Under the pieces are notes generated by a model. The model ran no database searches. It saw nothing but the letters and a program-made list of their open reading frames with translations, and was not told the DNA's origin. 64,000 nucleotides of DNA from Oryzias latipes (taxonomy: Eukaryota; Chordata; Actinopteri; Beloniformes; Adrianichthyidae). This document shows, in pieces, positions 34,200-45,900 of the stretch. The stretch covers positions 465,001-529,000 of the forward strand of contig NC_019877.2 in the NCBI RefSeq assembly GCF_002234675.1. The letters are read 5' to 3'. The position numbers and the translations under genes were made by a program. Each line of letters begins with the position of its first letter. The first letter of the stretch is position 1.

Positions 34200-34870
34200 C
34201 TAAAGTCTATTTAAGGCGTGGCTCTGCTGTGAGGAAACAGTATTTGGGGATCCATTCATACCAGCTGTAGGAGCATCGCCACGGCGCCCACCCAGACCGG
34301 GACGGCAGAGGGGTCCACTTCACAGCCGTGAGGCTGCAGAGTTAAACTCCAGCTGCCCCAGCAGGGGCAACAACCGCGGCAACAACCACCGACCGAGCCG
34401 GCAAGCCCTGGAGGAAAAGATCCCCACAAGAAACACTGGAGCTAAAATTATGATAAGGTGCTAAAATTAAAGACATAAAATGTATATAAAAACATCAAAT
34501 TGAGAATAAGATTAAATACATGAAACTATTAGAATAAATAAGCAGATAAGATCAACTAAAAGACAGATTATAAAGGTGGTTCTTGAGTCTCTACAGCCCT
34601 GAGGTTCTCCAGCAGACCGTTCCACAGGCGAGGACCGTGACGGCAGAACGAAACCTCACCAGAGGTTTTGGTCCTCACCTTAGGGACGACTGAGAGGCCA
34701 GAACCGGAGGACCTCAGGGTCCACGAGGGCTCATACGTGAAAGTAGATCAGGTAAATAAGAAGGCCCATTAAAACATTTATAAACCATTAAAAGAATCTT
34801 CAAATCCATTCTTAACCCGTGCTGCATTTCACAATAAGAGCACCAGTGAAGCTGTTCTTTGCTTCAGATT
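34200..34870. repeat. Probable interspersed repeat between lipase and ankrd22
   Basis: The sequence has the look of a non-coding teleost interspersed repeat. There is a GC-rich part at 34260-34440 and a part near 34590-34720 resembling repeats I associate with many fish loci (TTCCACAGGCGAGGACCGTG region). Family and ends cannot be fixed without a repeat library. Confidence 0.3.
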
Positions 34871-35765
34871 CTCCCGACTTTTCAGTTTAAAAACAAAGCT
34901 TTGTTTAGGAGAAGCTTCGTTCATCTGCCGTCCTTCTCATGTGGAGCTCAGACACGAAGCCACCTTCAGCAGGTCTTTCCTCACAGGTGAAACCAGCCGA
35001 TGAACCAGCAGAGACCTGCAGCTTTTCTGCAGCACCTTCAGAAAAACCACCACAAGAACCAAAAATGTCAAAAACAACCAACATTTATTTAAAGAACACT
35101 TCCTGTTCAGTGTGAGGTTCTGGACTTTAAAGGTCCGATCCTACAGCAGTGAATAAAAGCAGAAGAACAGAAGTCGATCCAACAAGATGGAGACTCTAGA
35201 AGACAGAAACATCTGATCAAATCTTCGAACAGAGTCGGTAACGTTTAGTTTTAGTTTGAAAGTCCAGATTAGCGACTGAACCATGGAGTCATGTGACCTG
35301 CAGGGGTTTGGATCCACCTGTCTGTCCGGAACCAGAGCTCTGTTCTTGCTGTGGTGGAGCGGGCAGCTTTTGGATCAGAGTATGAATTCGTTTAGGAACC
35401 TGGGTCGACCAAAGAACCGGACTACTGGTTCCACAACCAGAGGGAGGGTGGAGTCTCCATGTAACTGGTTCTGACCCAAACACAAACAGAACCATCTGGA
35501 GGTTCAGAGTAACAGACACTTAAGATCATCTGATTGGTTGAAACCATTTGTCAATTAAAATCTGACTTTAGCCAATCAGATGATCCGAGGAGAGACCTGC
35601 CAGGAGCTGGTACCAGCAGAACCTGATCGTTCCGGGTTTGTGAAGGTCCAGAAGGTCGTTTCTGCTCCTGAAGCTGGAGCTCCAGGCAGCTGAAGACGAC
35701 AGACGGGCAGATGTTTCCGCCCCTCGCACATCAAGCATCCTCATCTTCATCGCCAGCCGCCTTCG
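34871..35765 (-). other. ankrd22 3'UTR and flanking DNA
   Basis: The reverse-strand AATAAA at 35094-35099 is the most likely end of ankrd22, giving a 3'UTR of about 670 bases. DNA from 34871 to 35090 is intergenic with nothing recognised. Confidence 0.5.
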
Positions 35766-38700
35766 TCACGCCGCCTTCCTCAGCATGTTGGAGATCTTGG
35801 TGAACTTGAGCCGCAGGGCGATGTCCAGCGGAGTTTCTCCATCCTGTTTGGATCAGAGACAGAAGATCTCAGCCTCTAAAGTTCCAAACCTTCTCCGCTG
35901 GTTTCACAGTGGTGGCAGATCTTCATCAGAAGTCCACAGCTCTTCCTCTTTCAGGAAGGTTCTCCTCCACCTTCTGCCCAAACGTCAGCTCCACCCTCCA
36001 CACGGAGAAACATCTGGATCTGTGTCAAACCTGCCCTGTCTTCCTGTTCTGTCATTTCTTCTGAGGGACATCCAGATTCTGGAGATGTTCTCCCAACATT
36101 TGTCCACCGTTTCTGATCTTCTGCAGGGTTTCCTGTCAGTACTTTTTCCACTTTTAGAGTATTAAGTAAAAAACTTCGACTCTTCGGGATTAAAAGCTGC
36201 AAACCTTTAAAGTTCCAGAAGACACGACGCTGAGCTCCACTTTTAGAAGTTTGATTTTATTCTGACAATTTAACGTTTAATGTTTGACTTTATTTCATTT
36301 TTCCAACTGTTTTGTATTTCTATTTATTAATGGGTTGAATGGAATACATCCTTCAACCCATTGTTTTCCTGTTTCTCTTTCTTTATTCTAGTATCTTCCA
36401 GAGCCAGTCCAGGCTGTACTTTCTCTGGAGGCTGCGCTCCTTTAACATCTGCACAAAACTGCTGCAGATGTTTGATCAGTGGCTGGTGGAGAGTGTCTCC
36501 TCTATGCTGCTGTGCTGCTGGTCCAATACCAGAAAGAGGAACATCTGCAGCTCTACAGGATCATCAAGAGGTGAAGCTCTGTGGAGGGACTGAAGCTGGA
36601 TCTGGTGGAGGAGGTGGCAGAGCAGAAACTCTGAGCAGGTTCAGTTCCATCATGAGGAGGAATCCCTCACATCCCCACATGAGGCCTTCACCAGCAGCAG
36701 GAGGACATTCAGCTACAGACTGCTGTCCCAGCGCTGCTCCACAGAAAGACTGAAGACATCTTTCTTCCTCGTTCCATCAGGCAAATCAACTCTCTGGCAG
36801 AGCATCTTAGAGGTAATTTCTTGTCATTTTTATTTTTATTTCATTTTTCTTAACCACTAATTTTAAATTAAGAATTAAGAAGAGCGGCGTGGCGGAGCTG
36901 CAGACGTACGCACCGCATTTCTGATGTTGGTCTTGGCGTTCTGCTGCAGCAGCAGAGGAACCAGGTGGTGGCTCTTCCTCTGACAGGCGTAGTGCAGCGC
37001 CGTGTTTCCCTTCTGCAACACACCGAGATGCAGAAACGTTCTTCACGGCGGGCCGGGAGCAGCTCTGCGCCGCCTCTCCTCCGTTGTACTCACGTAGTCG
37101 GTGGCGTTGACGCTCACGCCGCTGCTCAGCACGGCCTGCATCAGCTCCACGCTCTGCTTCTGCTTCTGCTTCTGCAACACAGAACAGAACAGGAGCGGCT
37201 GAGCAGAACATCTCCAGAACCGTCCGGGCGCGTCTGCGGTCCGACTGCTCGCCGTACCATGATGAGGTATCCCAGCAGGATGGGCATCAGGATGGCGATC
37301 ATCAGGTAGTCCAGCAGAGTGAAGGTTATCCTGGACGTGTAGTGGAGACACGTTCTCCGTTTCTGAGGAGCAGACGGACGCACGCCGTTAAACCGCGTCG
37401 ACGCTCTGACATCATCAGGAAAACCCACCTTGCTGGTCAGGTGAACGTCGGCTTTGAGGTCCAGCAGGTATTGGACCACCTTAATCCTCCGGCCCCGACA
37501 GGCGGCCACGAGTGGCGTTTCTCCAGACTCCGGGTCCTGCACGTTCAGCTTGGTCGGGTCCGTTTTCAGGACGTTATAGAGCCGATGAAGATCTCCATCG
37601 TAAGCCGCCTGACACGCCGGCTGAGGAGGAGGACAAACAATACCGCCGTTATGCTGATGACACTCTGCTCTTCACCTGGACCAGGTTCAGATCAGAAGAC
37701 CTCAGGAAGCATTCCAAGTCCTTCATTTCCATCTGAGGTTCTGGTTTTTGGGACAGTTTTATAGAATTTGGATGAACTGAACAGAACCTTTTTGAGCGTG
37801 CAGCTGTGGATCCAGAAGACCTTCAGGAGGAAGATGTTCAACCACCAAGAACACACACAGTCAGCCGCTTGGTTCTGAGATGATCTCTATCTGGGTTCAT
37901 CAGAACCAACCTGACCCCTCACACTGTGATTGGTCAAGCACGTGATGCCCCGCCCCTTCACCCACTGACGTCTGCAGACCTGCACGTTCCCCCTCAACCA
38001 CAGCTGAACCACTTCTACGCCCGGTTTGAAGGTAACAACTCCACCCAGGCTTTCGCCCCGTGGCCCTCACACCCATTGTGACCAAATGTCTGGAGCGCTT
38101 GGTCCTAAAGCACATTAAGAACAGTCTTCCAATAACTATGGACCCTTTACAGTTTGCATGCAGAGCAAATCGGACCACAGAAGATGCCATCTCCACCACT
38201 CTCCACCTCACACTGTCACATCTGGAGAGGAGGAACTCCTACGCTAGAGTCCTCTTCATCGCCTTCAGCTCGGCTGTTTACACCATCATCCCACAGCAGC
38301 TGGTGGAGAAGCTGAGGCTACTAGGCAACACGGCAACCTGCAACTGGACACTCAGCTTCCTGACAGACCGGCTGCAGACAGTCCAGATCGGCAGACACAC
38401 ATCCAGGCCCATCTCAGTGAGCACGGGACACCACAGGGGTGCGTCCTGAGCCCACTGCTGTTCAGTCTGCTCATGACTGCACAGCTCAATACAGCACCAA
38501 CCACATTGTCAAGTTTGCAGACGACACGACAGTGATCGGTCTCATAAGCAACAATGACGTGTCTGCTTACAGAATGGAGGTGGAGCAGCTAGCAGGGTGG
38601 TGGACATCCCATAACCTCCAGATCAACGTGGAGAAAACTAAAGAGACTTCAGGACATCTGCCAATCACCAAAACACTCATCTGACCATAAACGGTGCTGC

Positions 38701-40223
38701 TGTGGAGAAGGTCGGCAGGTTCCTGGGGGGGCACCTCACTAACGACCTGTCCTCCTCCACCAGCTCCACAATGGTCATCAGGAAAGCGTCTCCATCCCCT
38801 CCGGAGACTCAGGAAGGCTGGAGTTCCAACACCTCATCACCTTCTACCATGGAGAACAACCTGACTCAGCGCTTCACATCCTGGTTTGTAGCTGCAGGGA
38901 TAAGGACAAACAACGGCTCAGCAGGATGGTTGGTGCCTCTCCTGATCCTGGAGGAGTCATACGAGCAGTCCTGCCTCCATCAGGGACCCCCAGCCCCCCC
39001 CCTCATGGACTGTCCTCCCTCATCTGTTCAGGTTCAGGAGCATCAGCTGCAGATCCAGCAGGATGCTAAAACGGTCTGTCCTCCTCATGGATTCATGCTC
39101 TGACAAACTCCACTCTGCTATAAGATCCAAGGATTACCCCCCAACCCCCCCCCCCCCCCACCACCACCACCACTACCCGAAGAAACAATACATGGAGACA
39201 GACTCTAACAACCCCCCCCAAACAAGACTACTGTAAAACGTACATAGTCACTTTCACACTGAATGCATTTTATTTTATTCTATTCCACTCATCTTTTTTT
39301 ATTGTTGCTGCTTCTTTTCTCTGTCATGTCAGTGAGAAACAACATCTGGTCTCAGCTGTGGACGTTTCTGCAAACTCTGTGTGTGGAATGATGACAAACA
39401 GAATCGTGAAAATGAGCGATGCTGAAGAAGAAAAGGAAAAAGCATTTTGAAGGATGGATTTCTACTTTTGTTTTGTGTCTTTTAATGCAGTTATTGTGAA
39501 AATGAAAAATCATTTCTCTTCATCCATTTAATTGTCAAATTAGACATTTCTAGTTGAACGTTGCTTCACATTTACTAGAGAACTTTTTGAAGAGGAAATG
39601 TCAGATTCCATTATCATCTTAAGTCACAGGATGATGTTTCATTTTAGTTTTGCAGCTTTATTTTGAAAATGAAAAAGCATTTCTGCTTTTGACTTTTATT
39701 TTGAATTATGCTACAGAAATGCTTCCATAGTTACGAGTCCAAAACCAGCAGATCCATCTGATCAGCAGCTGCTTGGTTCTTCTACGGAACCGCACAAAGA
39801 CGAATGTTCTGCAGAACTCAGAGTTCCGGTCAAACCTCCAACCAGAAAAAAGGCCAGTCCAGTCCGTGGACCCAGACGCCCTTAGACCGGAACAGAACCG
39901 AGACGAACCCGGCTGCCTTCAATGGGTCCTTTATTCTAAGAGGAAAGGTCTGGACCGGACCTCAATTGGACTCCTGGTTCCGAACCCACAGAGGATCTTC
40001 AGAGGATCCGACTGTGGGAGAGGAGCTTAACGGAACCGTGACCTTCCTGCGGAGGTTTTGCGGCAATTTTGAGAGGAAATGATGCCGCATTTTCCCGCGG
40101 TTCCTCATTGACTTAAAGCGGAGCAACAGGTGTCCCAGCGTGGAACGGAAGTTCCTTTCAGAATAAAAACTCTCTACGTTTAAAACCCCAAAAATCTCTT
40201 ACCTCCGAGTAGACCAGACCCAT
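35766..40223 (-). CDS. ankrd22: Ankyrin repeat domain 22, complete, 6 exons
   Basis: Small ankyrin-repeat membrane protein, reported on mitochondrial membranes in mammals; its molecular role is poorly known. Exons, high to low: 40223-40203, 37620-37429, 37362-37258, 37171-37094, 37012-36914, 35843-35766. They total 573 nt, or 190 residues (human 191). The seven-residue first exon MGLVYSE matches human MGILYSE. Ankyrin repeats: PACQAAYDGD, ESGETPLVAACRGRR, KRRTCLHY, KGNTALHYACQRKSHHLVPL and DGETPLDIALRLKF. Between the second and third is the hydrophobic hairpin LLDYLMIAILMPILLGYLIM, as in human. All introns are GT-AG. Two introns hold LINE fragments. No mutation that would break it was seen. 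Confidence 0.93.
36385..36830 (+). mobile_element. 3' fragment of an L2/CR1-type LINE in ankrd22 intron 5
   Basis: The forward strand encodes the end of a reverse-transcriptase ORF: QSRLYFLWRLRSFN, then a region like ..LYRIIKR.., then a fragment resembling NPSHPHMR and LSQRCSTERLKTSFF spread over frames. It ends in T-rich TTTTTATTT sequence. It is 5'-truncated and has lost its reading frame, as usual for old LINE copies. It runs antisense to ankrd22. Confidence 0.65.
37930..39300 (+). mobile_element. Decayed L2/CR1-type (Maui-like) LINE copy in ankrd22 intron 1
   Basis: Forward reverse-transcriptase sequence. A linker piece near 38000-38030 (NHFYARFE) joins abruptly to ALTPIVTKCLERLVLKHIK at 38060. 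Then come PLQFACRANRTTEDAI, LSFLTDRLQTVQIG, CVLSPLLFS and the catalytic FADDTTVIGLI near 38515-38550 (the YADD/FADD box), followed by NLQINVEKTKE and FLGGHLTNDL. Several frame changes show it is dead. A C-rich tract and AT-rich tail follow at 39139-39300. Family assignment is from memory of teleost L2/Maui proteins. Confidence 0.75.
39139..39175. repeat. Low-complexity C-run/CCA tract
   Basis: C runs followed by CCA/CAC units at the tail of the LINE remnant. Confidence 0.8.
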
Positions 40224-41403
40224 GACGGCGAGAACACACCTGGATACCTCAACACTGCAGTCATCAGGAGGGAAACTTCCGGTGACGCCTCTTAAAATAA
40301 AAGCCGCCTCCCCCCCTTAAAACCAAATATTTTTTTATCTTGTTTATTTAGTCTAATAAATGAATAACGTGTATGTATGTAAACAAATCCATAATTCATA
40401 TAGATATATAAGTATACAAAATGTAACCACGGGACTTTCAGTTTTATGTGTACATTAACAAGAACTTTTATTTTGTAGACACACCTGTGTGTGTGTGTGT
40501 GTCATCTCACTCACAACACAGTGACGCACTGCGTCTCAAGGCGTCTGCCTTCAATCATTTTAATCTTTCATTTTACTTCATGTGAGTAATGTAACCGAGC
40601 TGCTTTAACCGGAAGCGCTCGAGGCATTTACGTGCACATCTGCACAGGTGAGTCAAACGTCCAAACATTTAGTAGAGTCACATGAAGATAAAAAAAACGT
40701 AGGCAAGGCAAGTTTATTTGTATAGCACAATTCGTACACAAAGTAATTCAAAGTGCTTCACAAAACAGAAAAATGCATTAAAATCGCAATACATCATAGA
40801 AATAATCAACGTAAAATTTACTTTAAAAGAAAAGAAAAATTTTTTTTTGAAAATTGCGTAGGTTTAATGAAGGTTTTATTAGCAATCAAATCTCCTGAAA
40901 TCTAAAATAGAACCCAAAAAATTCATCATAAGCAACAATAAAAAGTGAATAATTCACTTTGTTCAGAGTTATTTCAGGTTTTGAATAAAGGTGGTTTAAA
41001 AGCGAGGGTTGTCACGTGACATTTTTGTCTGCAGCATCACATCATCAGCTGCATAAACAGCTGGATTCTGTTCTGCAGACTGCTGAAAGCCTCGGTGAAG
41101 GTTTGTCTATGATTCTATCAGGGAATCGGTTCACATCTGAAGGTCCTGACAGACTGTCAGTTCTGATGAGTCCAGTCTGATCTGAACCAGAACACGAAGA
41201 AAATCTGCTTCCTGGAAAACCTGAACCTGAAGGTTGCTGGTGTTTAACCATTATGACACATCCATAACTATTAGACGAAAATACAACGAACGACGAAAAA
41301 ATATTTTCCAAAAAAAAAAAAAAAACACGCAAAGGTAGAAACCTAAAAAACGAACAGGAAACATATTTCAGTCAGAGTGATTCTTCTTTGAAATATACGA
41401 GCT
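40224..41403. other. Divergent region between ankrd22 and stambpl1
   Basis: AT-rich 1.2 kb containing a short GT repeat at about 40489-40502, a fragment of a common teleost repeat at 40702-40768 and A-rich stretches (about 40826-40850, 41311-41326). No gene was recognised. Confidence 0.55.
40702..40768. repeat. Fragment of a widespread teleost interspersed repeat
   Basis: It contains GGCAAGTTTATTTGTATAGC followed by AATTCAAAGTGCTTCAC, a pair of strings I know from repeats scattered through many fish genomes. The family name is uncertain and the ends are diffuse. Confidence 0.55.
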
Positions 41404-41418
41404 TTGTTAAAGCCCGAG

Positions 41419-41641
41419 TGCGCATGTGCGCTAAAGTTCCGCGGTTTCAGTCAGAGCCATATGTCTGCACACGGAGACGATCTTTGCAGCCACCATCAGC
41501 AGTTTGAAGCCGCTTTCAGCCATTTTCCACCTGAACGCGACCCGCGTGACCGGGTCCGGGACCGAGATCACGACCCGCGGGGGCTGCACGTGAGGACGCA
41601 GGATGCCAGCAGCCTCCGAACCGAACCGGGACAAACAGCAG
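41419..41641 (+). other. stambpl1 promoter core and likely untranslated first exon
   Basis: An NRF1-like TGCGCATGTGCG at 41419-41430 starts a GC-rich, CpG-rich segment that ends at a strong donor CAG|GTGAGT after 41641. The coding exons start 1.3 kb downstream. An ATG-led frame inside (41404-41673) runs through the donor and resembles no protein, so I treat the exon as leader. Confidence 0.5.
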
Positions 41642-42937
41642 GTGAGTGTCGAGTCTGCCGGCGCATGATGTGAGTCCGGAATAACCCGGATGGGAAGGGG
41701 ACCGTCGGTTCTGATGATAAATGAACGGAGTGAAGAACCGAACCTTTCATGGATCGTTAAAGGAGAACCTCCCCGGTTGTTGTCCGTTTGGACATTGGAC
41801 CCGTTTGGACCAGTGACTCCCTCAGTCAGTCTGATGAATCTCTGCACTCCACTCAGCAGAACTGTCAAGGTTCTTCGGGTTCTGTTCATGAGTGAGCAGA
41901 ACCCCGGCTGCTCTCAGGTACATAGGACTCTGAGTTCTGAGGAGATGTGCTCGGGCTCTTCATGCTGACCTCCTCAGAGGTGCCTGCAGATGTTCAGGCT
42001 GAGGTGGTTCTTCAGATCCCATCAGTTTCTGCTCCACAAAGATGTTTGTTTGTATTTATATAAATATCTTAAATCCAGAGTTTGCATAAATAAACAAAAG
42101 TCTTGTCCTTCTTCAGAATGAGTACAACTGTTCTCCGTCAGCAGCAGGACCTCTCACAGTGGTTGAAGCCACGCCTGGGACCCGTGGTTGTAAATTGTGC
42201 TTCAGTCATTCTCAACTGGACTAACCGGAACTCAGAACCGGAGGAACCTGGACGACTCACTCAGAACAAGTCCTGAGCCCATCTGCTCATTTTTACCTGC
42301 AGTTTCCCCATTTCTGCAGCACTTTCATGTGTTAAAATAAGCACAAGTTTCAATTACATCTGTTTATATTAACTTTTTACATAACTTAAAAGTGCATAAA
42401 GGGAAATAATAAATATGATAAAACTCATCAACCTTTGGCATCACGGGGACAGGAGGATTTTGCTGGATGCTGCAGGATCTTCTGCTTTCCCGCCCTTGGA
42501 CACCTGTTGCCATGGTGACTCCATCCCAGCCGGGCACAGCAGACGGCTGGTGACGGAATGAATCAGCTGCTTTTGTTTTTAATCTGGGTTTTTTTGGCCT
42601 CTGAATCTGGGTGGGAGTGGGAGCTCGCCCCGCTCCTCTTCTGTGTTTCTTCTCGTCTCGGTATAAACTGGATGACTCACTGGACTGTTAGCTTCTGGTC
42701 GCCGTGGTAACTGTGAACCCAGCTGAAGGACGAGCAGGCATAACGACGATGATGATGATGATGATGAAACACCCAAACTGGCTGTTAAACAAGGATTGCA
42801 CCTATGTGCCGCCTGTTTCTGAGTTCACAGCTTGTTTTTCTTGTCTACCCAGCAGTGAAGCATCATGGGAGTTAGCAGATGGACAAGAGAGCTGTGGGCT
42901 GGCCAGTGACACACACATGCACACTCATGCACACACC

Positions 42938-45900
42938 ATGGATCAAGGATTCAGCTTAAACACTCTGGTAAGTGTTCCCCGTGTGTGTGTGTTAGTGTGT
43001 TCTGGCGTTGTTGCACTTATGAGGTCATGTTGTTTTTTGGTCATATTTGGGGACCTCCTCAAAATCTGAAGAAACAGAATCAGCAGGTAAACATCAACAT
43101 CTGCTTTATCTTAGTTTCAGATTATGCTGAGATTATTAAATAATGATTTTGAAACCAACTCACTAACAAAAGGCTTGGTGGTTCTTGATTTTGTTTTTAG
43201 ATTTAGTTTCAAATACAGTTTTCAACTGTGGGGTCATTGCCATATTGACATAACTGAACCCCTGTTTCTCCAAAAATGGTCAAAAAGCCAAATGTGCTGT
43301 TTCTCTTAATAGAACGGTGGCCAGCACACGTACAGTTAAAGCTGACATCCAAAGCAATCAGGACTCACCTTCTCTATGGTTTGATTTAACCCATATTGGA
43401 TGTTTTACTTTTCTTCTCCTCATTATATTTGATTTGTTCCTTGGGATTTTCTTGCTTGTAAATTTCCGCACATCACCCTGGGTGAACAAAACTTGATTGT
43501 TGAGAAAAATGTTTTTTTTCTCTCCATGTCTTGTTTTTAACCATGTAATTTAACTGCTGTACATCACATACTGTGTGTTCTGTTTTGATCCTTGTGCCAA
43601 CTGTCAGATGTTGGAACATGTCCTGTGACGATGTTCTAGAGCTGGTAATTTTTTGATTAACCAATCATCAAAGGGCCACACCGGAGATATCGTACCTAAA
43701 TGACATACGCTCCTTGACCCACCGGAACTTTTCGACCGTTTACACAATCAGCATAAATCAGCTGAGACTGCTGCAGAGAAAAAGTAAAGTGTTGTAAGTC
43801 AGTGTAAAGCATGCTTTTCTCTTTGTCAGAGTACGCTGCAATCATGTTAATTGTGCAGGGGGTTGAAGAATTACGGTAGAACAAAGAACGTCAATATTTG
43901 AGGGTACATTCTGGTGTTAGAGGGTTAAGTTGGAGAGCAAATTGAAGTTGAAGTTTTTCAATCACATTTCATTTGAAACACAAACAACCTTGTCTGTGAC
44001 CATCTTCGTCTTCCCTGTCGTCTTGTGAACAAATTAAACCGGTTTCCTCTTCTCAGAAGAAGCTGGCAGCTGAGCCAGACTACACTGACGTGTCGCTGAC
44101 TGCGGTGGAGCGCGTTCGAGCGCTAACAAAGATGGGACGCTGTGTAGAGATAAACGAGGACATAGCGCCCCGGCGATACTTCCGCTCAGGGATGGAAATG
44201 GAGCAAATGGCGGCGGTTTACTTGGAGGAGGGCAGCCTGGAGAACGCATATGTTCTTTACAACAAGTTCATCACGTAAGGGTTTCAGCATCACTGAGGCG
44301 GAAGGGGAGGGTTCTGCTTTATGCTTTTAACTCCATCACTGTAGGTTCATGACTTTTTGTGTCAGACTTTTTGTAGAGAAGCTGCCCAGCCACAAAGACT
44401 ACCAGCAGTGTTCAGCCATCCCTGAAAAGCAGTTCATCATGAAGGTGAAAGCCCCCTCCCCAACCTGTTTTCTGTCTGCAAAACCATGAACTGTATCTGA
44501 GAACTTGACTGAGTGGCCCCTCCCCTTGGCATTCCACACAGGAAGTACCCGCTGCCTCCAAGAAGCCAAAATCAATATATATTAAAAAAACATAGACTTC
44601 TATAGAGAAATAAATAGCTATTAATCAGTCATTCTTTAGGTCAGAAGAACCATTCTTGTTCTGATACCATTTTTTTAAAAGCTTCTTGATAATCCTCTTT
44701 TTTTCATATTTTCTCTGGAGGACAATCAGATGCCTCAATAAAAGTAGGTGGAGGCTGCTGGTCCCCACTTCCAATGTTCAAAATGTTTGACAGATTTTTA
44801 GTAGCCTACTTTCAAGTTGTAGGGATGTGGCCTTCCAACACCCCTGATTGGCAAAACTGATTACCATAGAAACATTAAGTCAGACCGACTTGACAATGTC
44901 TGGCTCCAACATGGCGGCGTCTGTATCGCAAAAAAATGGCAACTGAATTGATTTCATTTGGTTGGAGCCGGCAGGAAACTATTTTCAGTCCACTATTTTT
45001 TTGGTCCAGTTCTCTGATACAGTTTTTGCTAAGACCTCTTGGCCCAATGATTTTCATTTATTCTTTATTTGAAAACTAGCAAATATTAAGAGATGGACAA
45101 GTTACCGCTACCCTTATTTATTCTTTAAAGATTTGAATCCCCACAAAGATCAAAATAACAGAAATCATCTTTCAGGGCAGAAATTACCTCTTTTGAGTTG
45201 TTTATGATTCTGGATTCGTTGTCAGATTAGAATCTTAGAAGCAAAAAAGGAACATTTTTGATGTTTCCTTTATTAGAAGAAGATTCAAGTTAAAAAGAAA
45301 AACCTTTTTGGACCCTCAGCTTTTTTTTTCTTTTTTTTTTTCTTTATCTTGTCCTGTCCAACAGCTGGGCAAACAGATGAGAACTGAAGGCCTCTTGTGT
45401 TGGATATATTTTATTTTAAAAACAGAGGTTATAAATCTTCTGAGAAAATCAGAGGTACGTCTGAATAAACCCCTTTTGTAATCGAGACCAGACTTTATTC
45501 ATTTTAATCATATTTGAAAATCTTTTGTGTTGGACCGGACGGAAAAGGAAAGTAGGGAGGAAGAGAGAGGGATATTAGAGAGGGATATTAGAGAGGGGGG
45601 GGGGGGGGGATAGGTGTTTTCTTATCCTTCCAATCAGGTGCAGGTCTGGTTCTGAGCAGATCGTTCTGGTTTTTCATGCTAATTTATTTGTCTACAGAAA
45701 CTCCAGGAGGAAGCGTTTCCTCGTAAAGATGAACTGAAGAAACGTCTGCAGGAGAAATACAGCTGGGAACATGGCGAGTATCTCAGAGCGCAGGTGAGTG
45801 TGTGAGTCTCTGTGCACTGGTGTGTATGTGAGTGTGCACGTGAAGGCTTCCTGTTTTTGATTGGCAGAGAGTTTATCTGTTAATCAGATTAAGCATCAGA

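Noticed and set aside
41404-41673. 89-codon forward frame upstream of stambpl1
   Set aside because: It overlaps a strong splice donor and a promoter-like CpG-rich leader and resembles no protein. It is better read as an untranslated exon.
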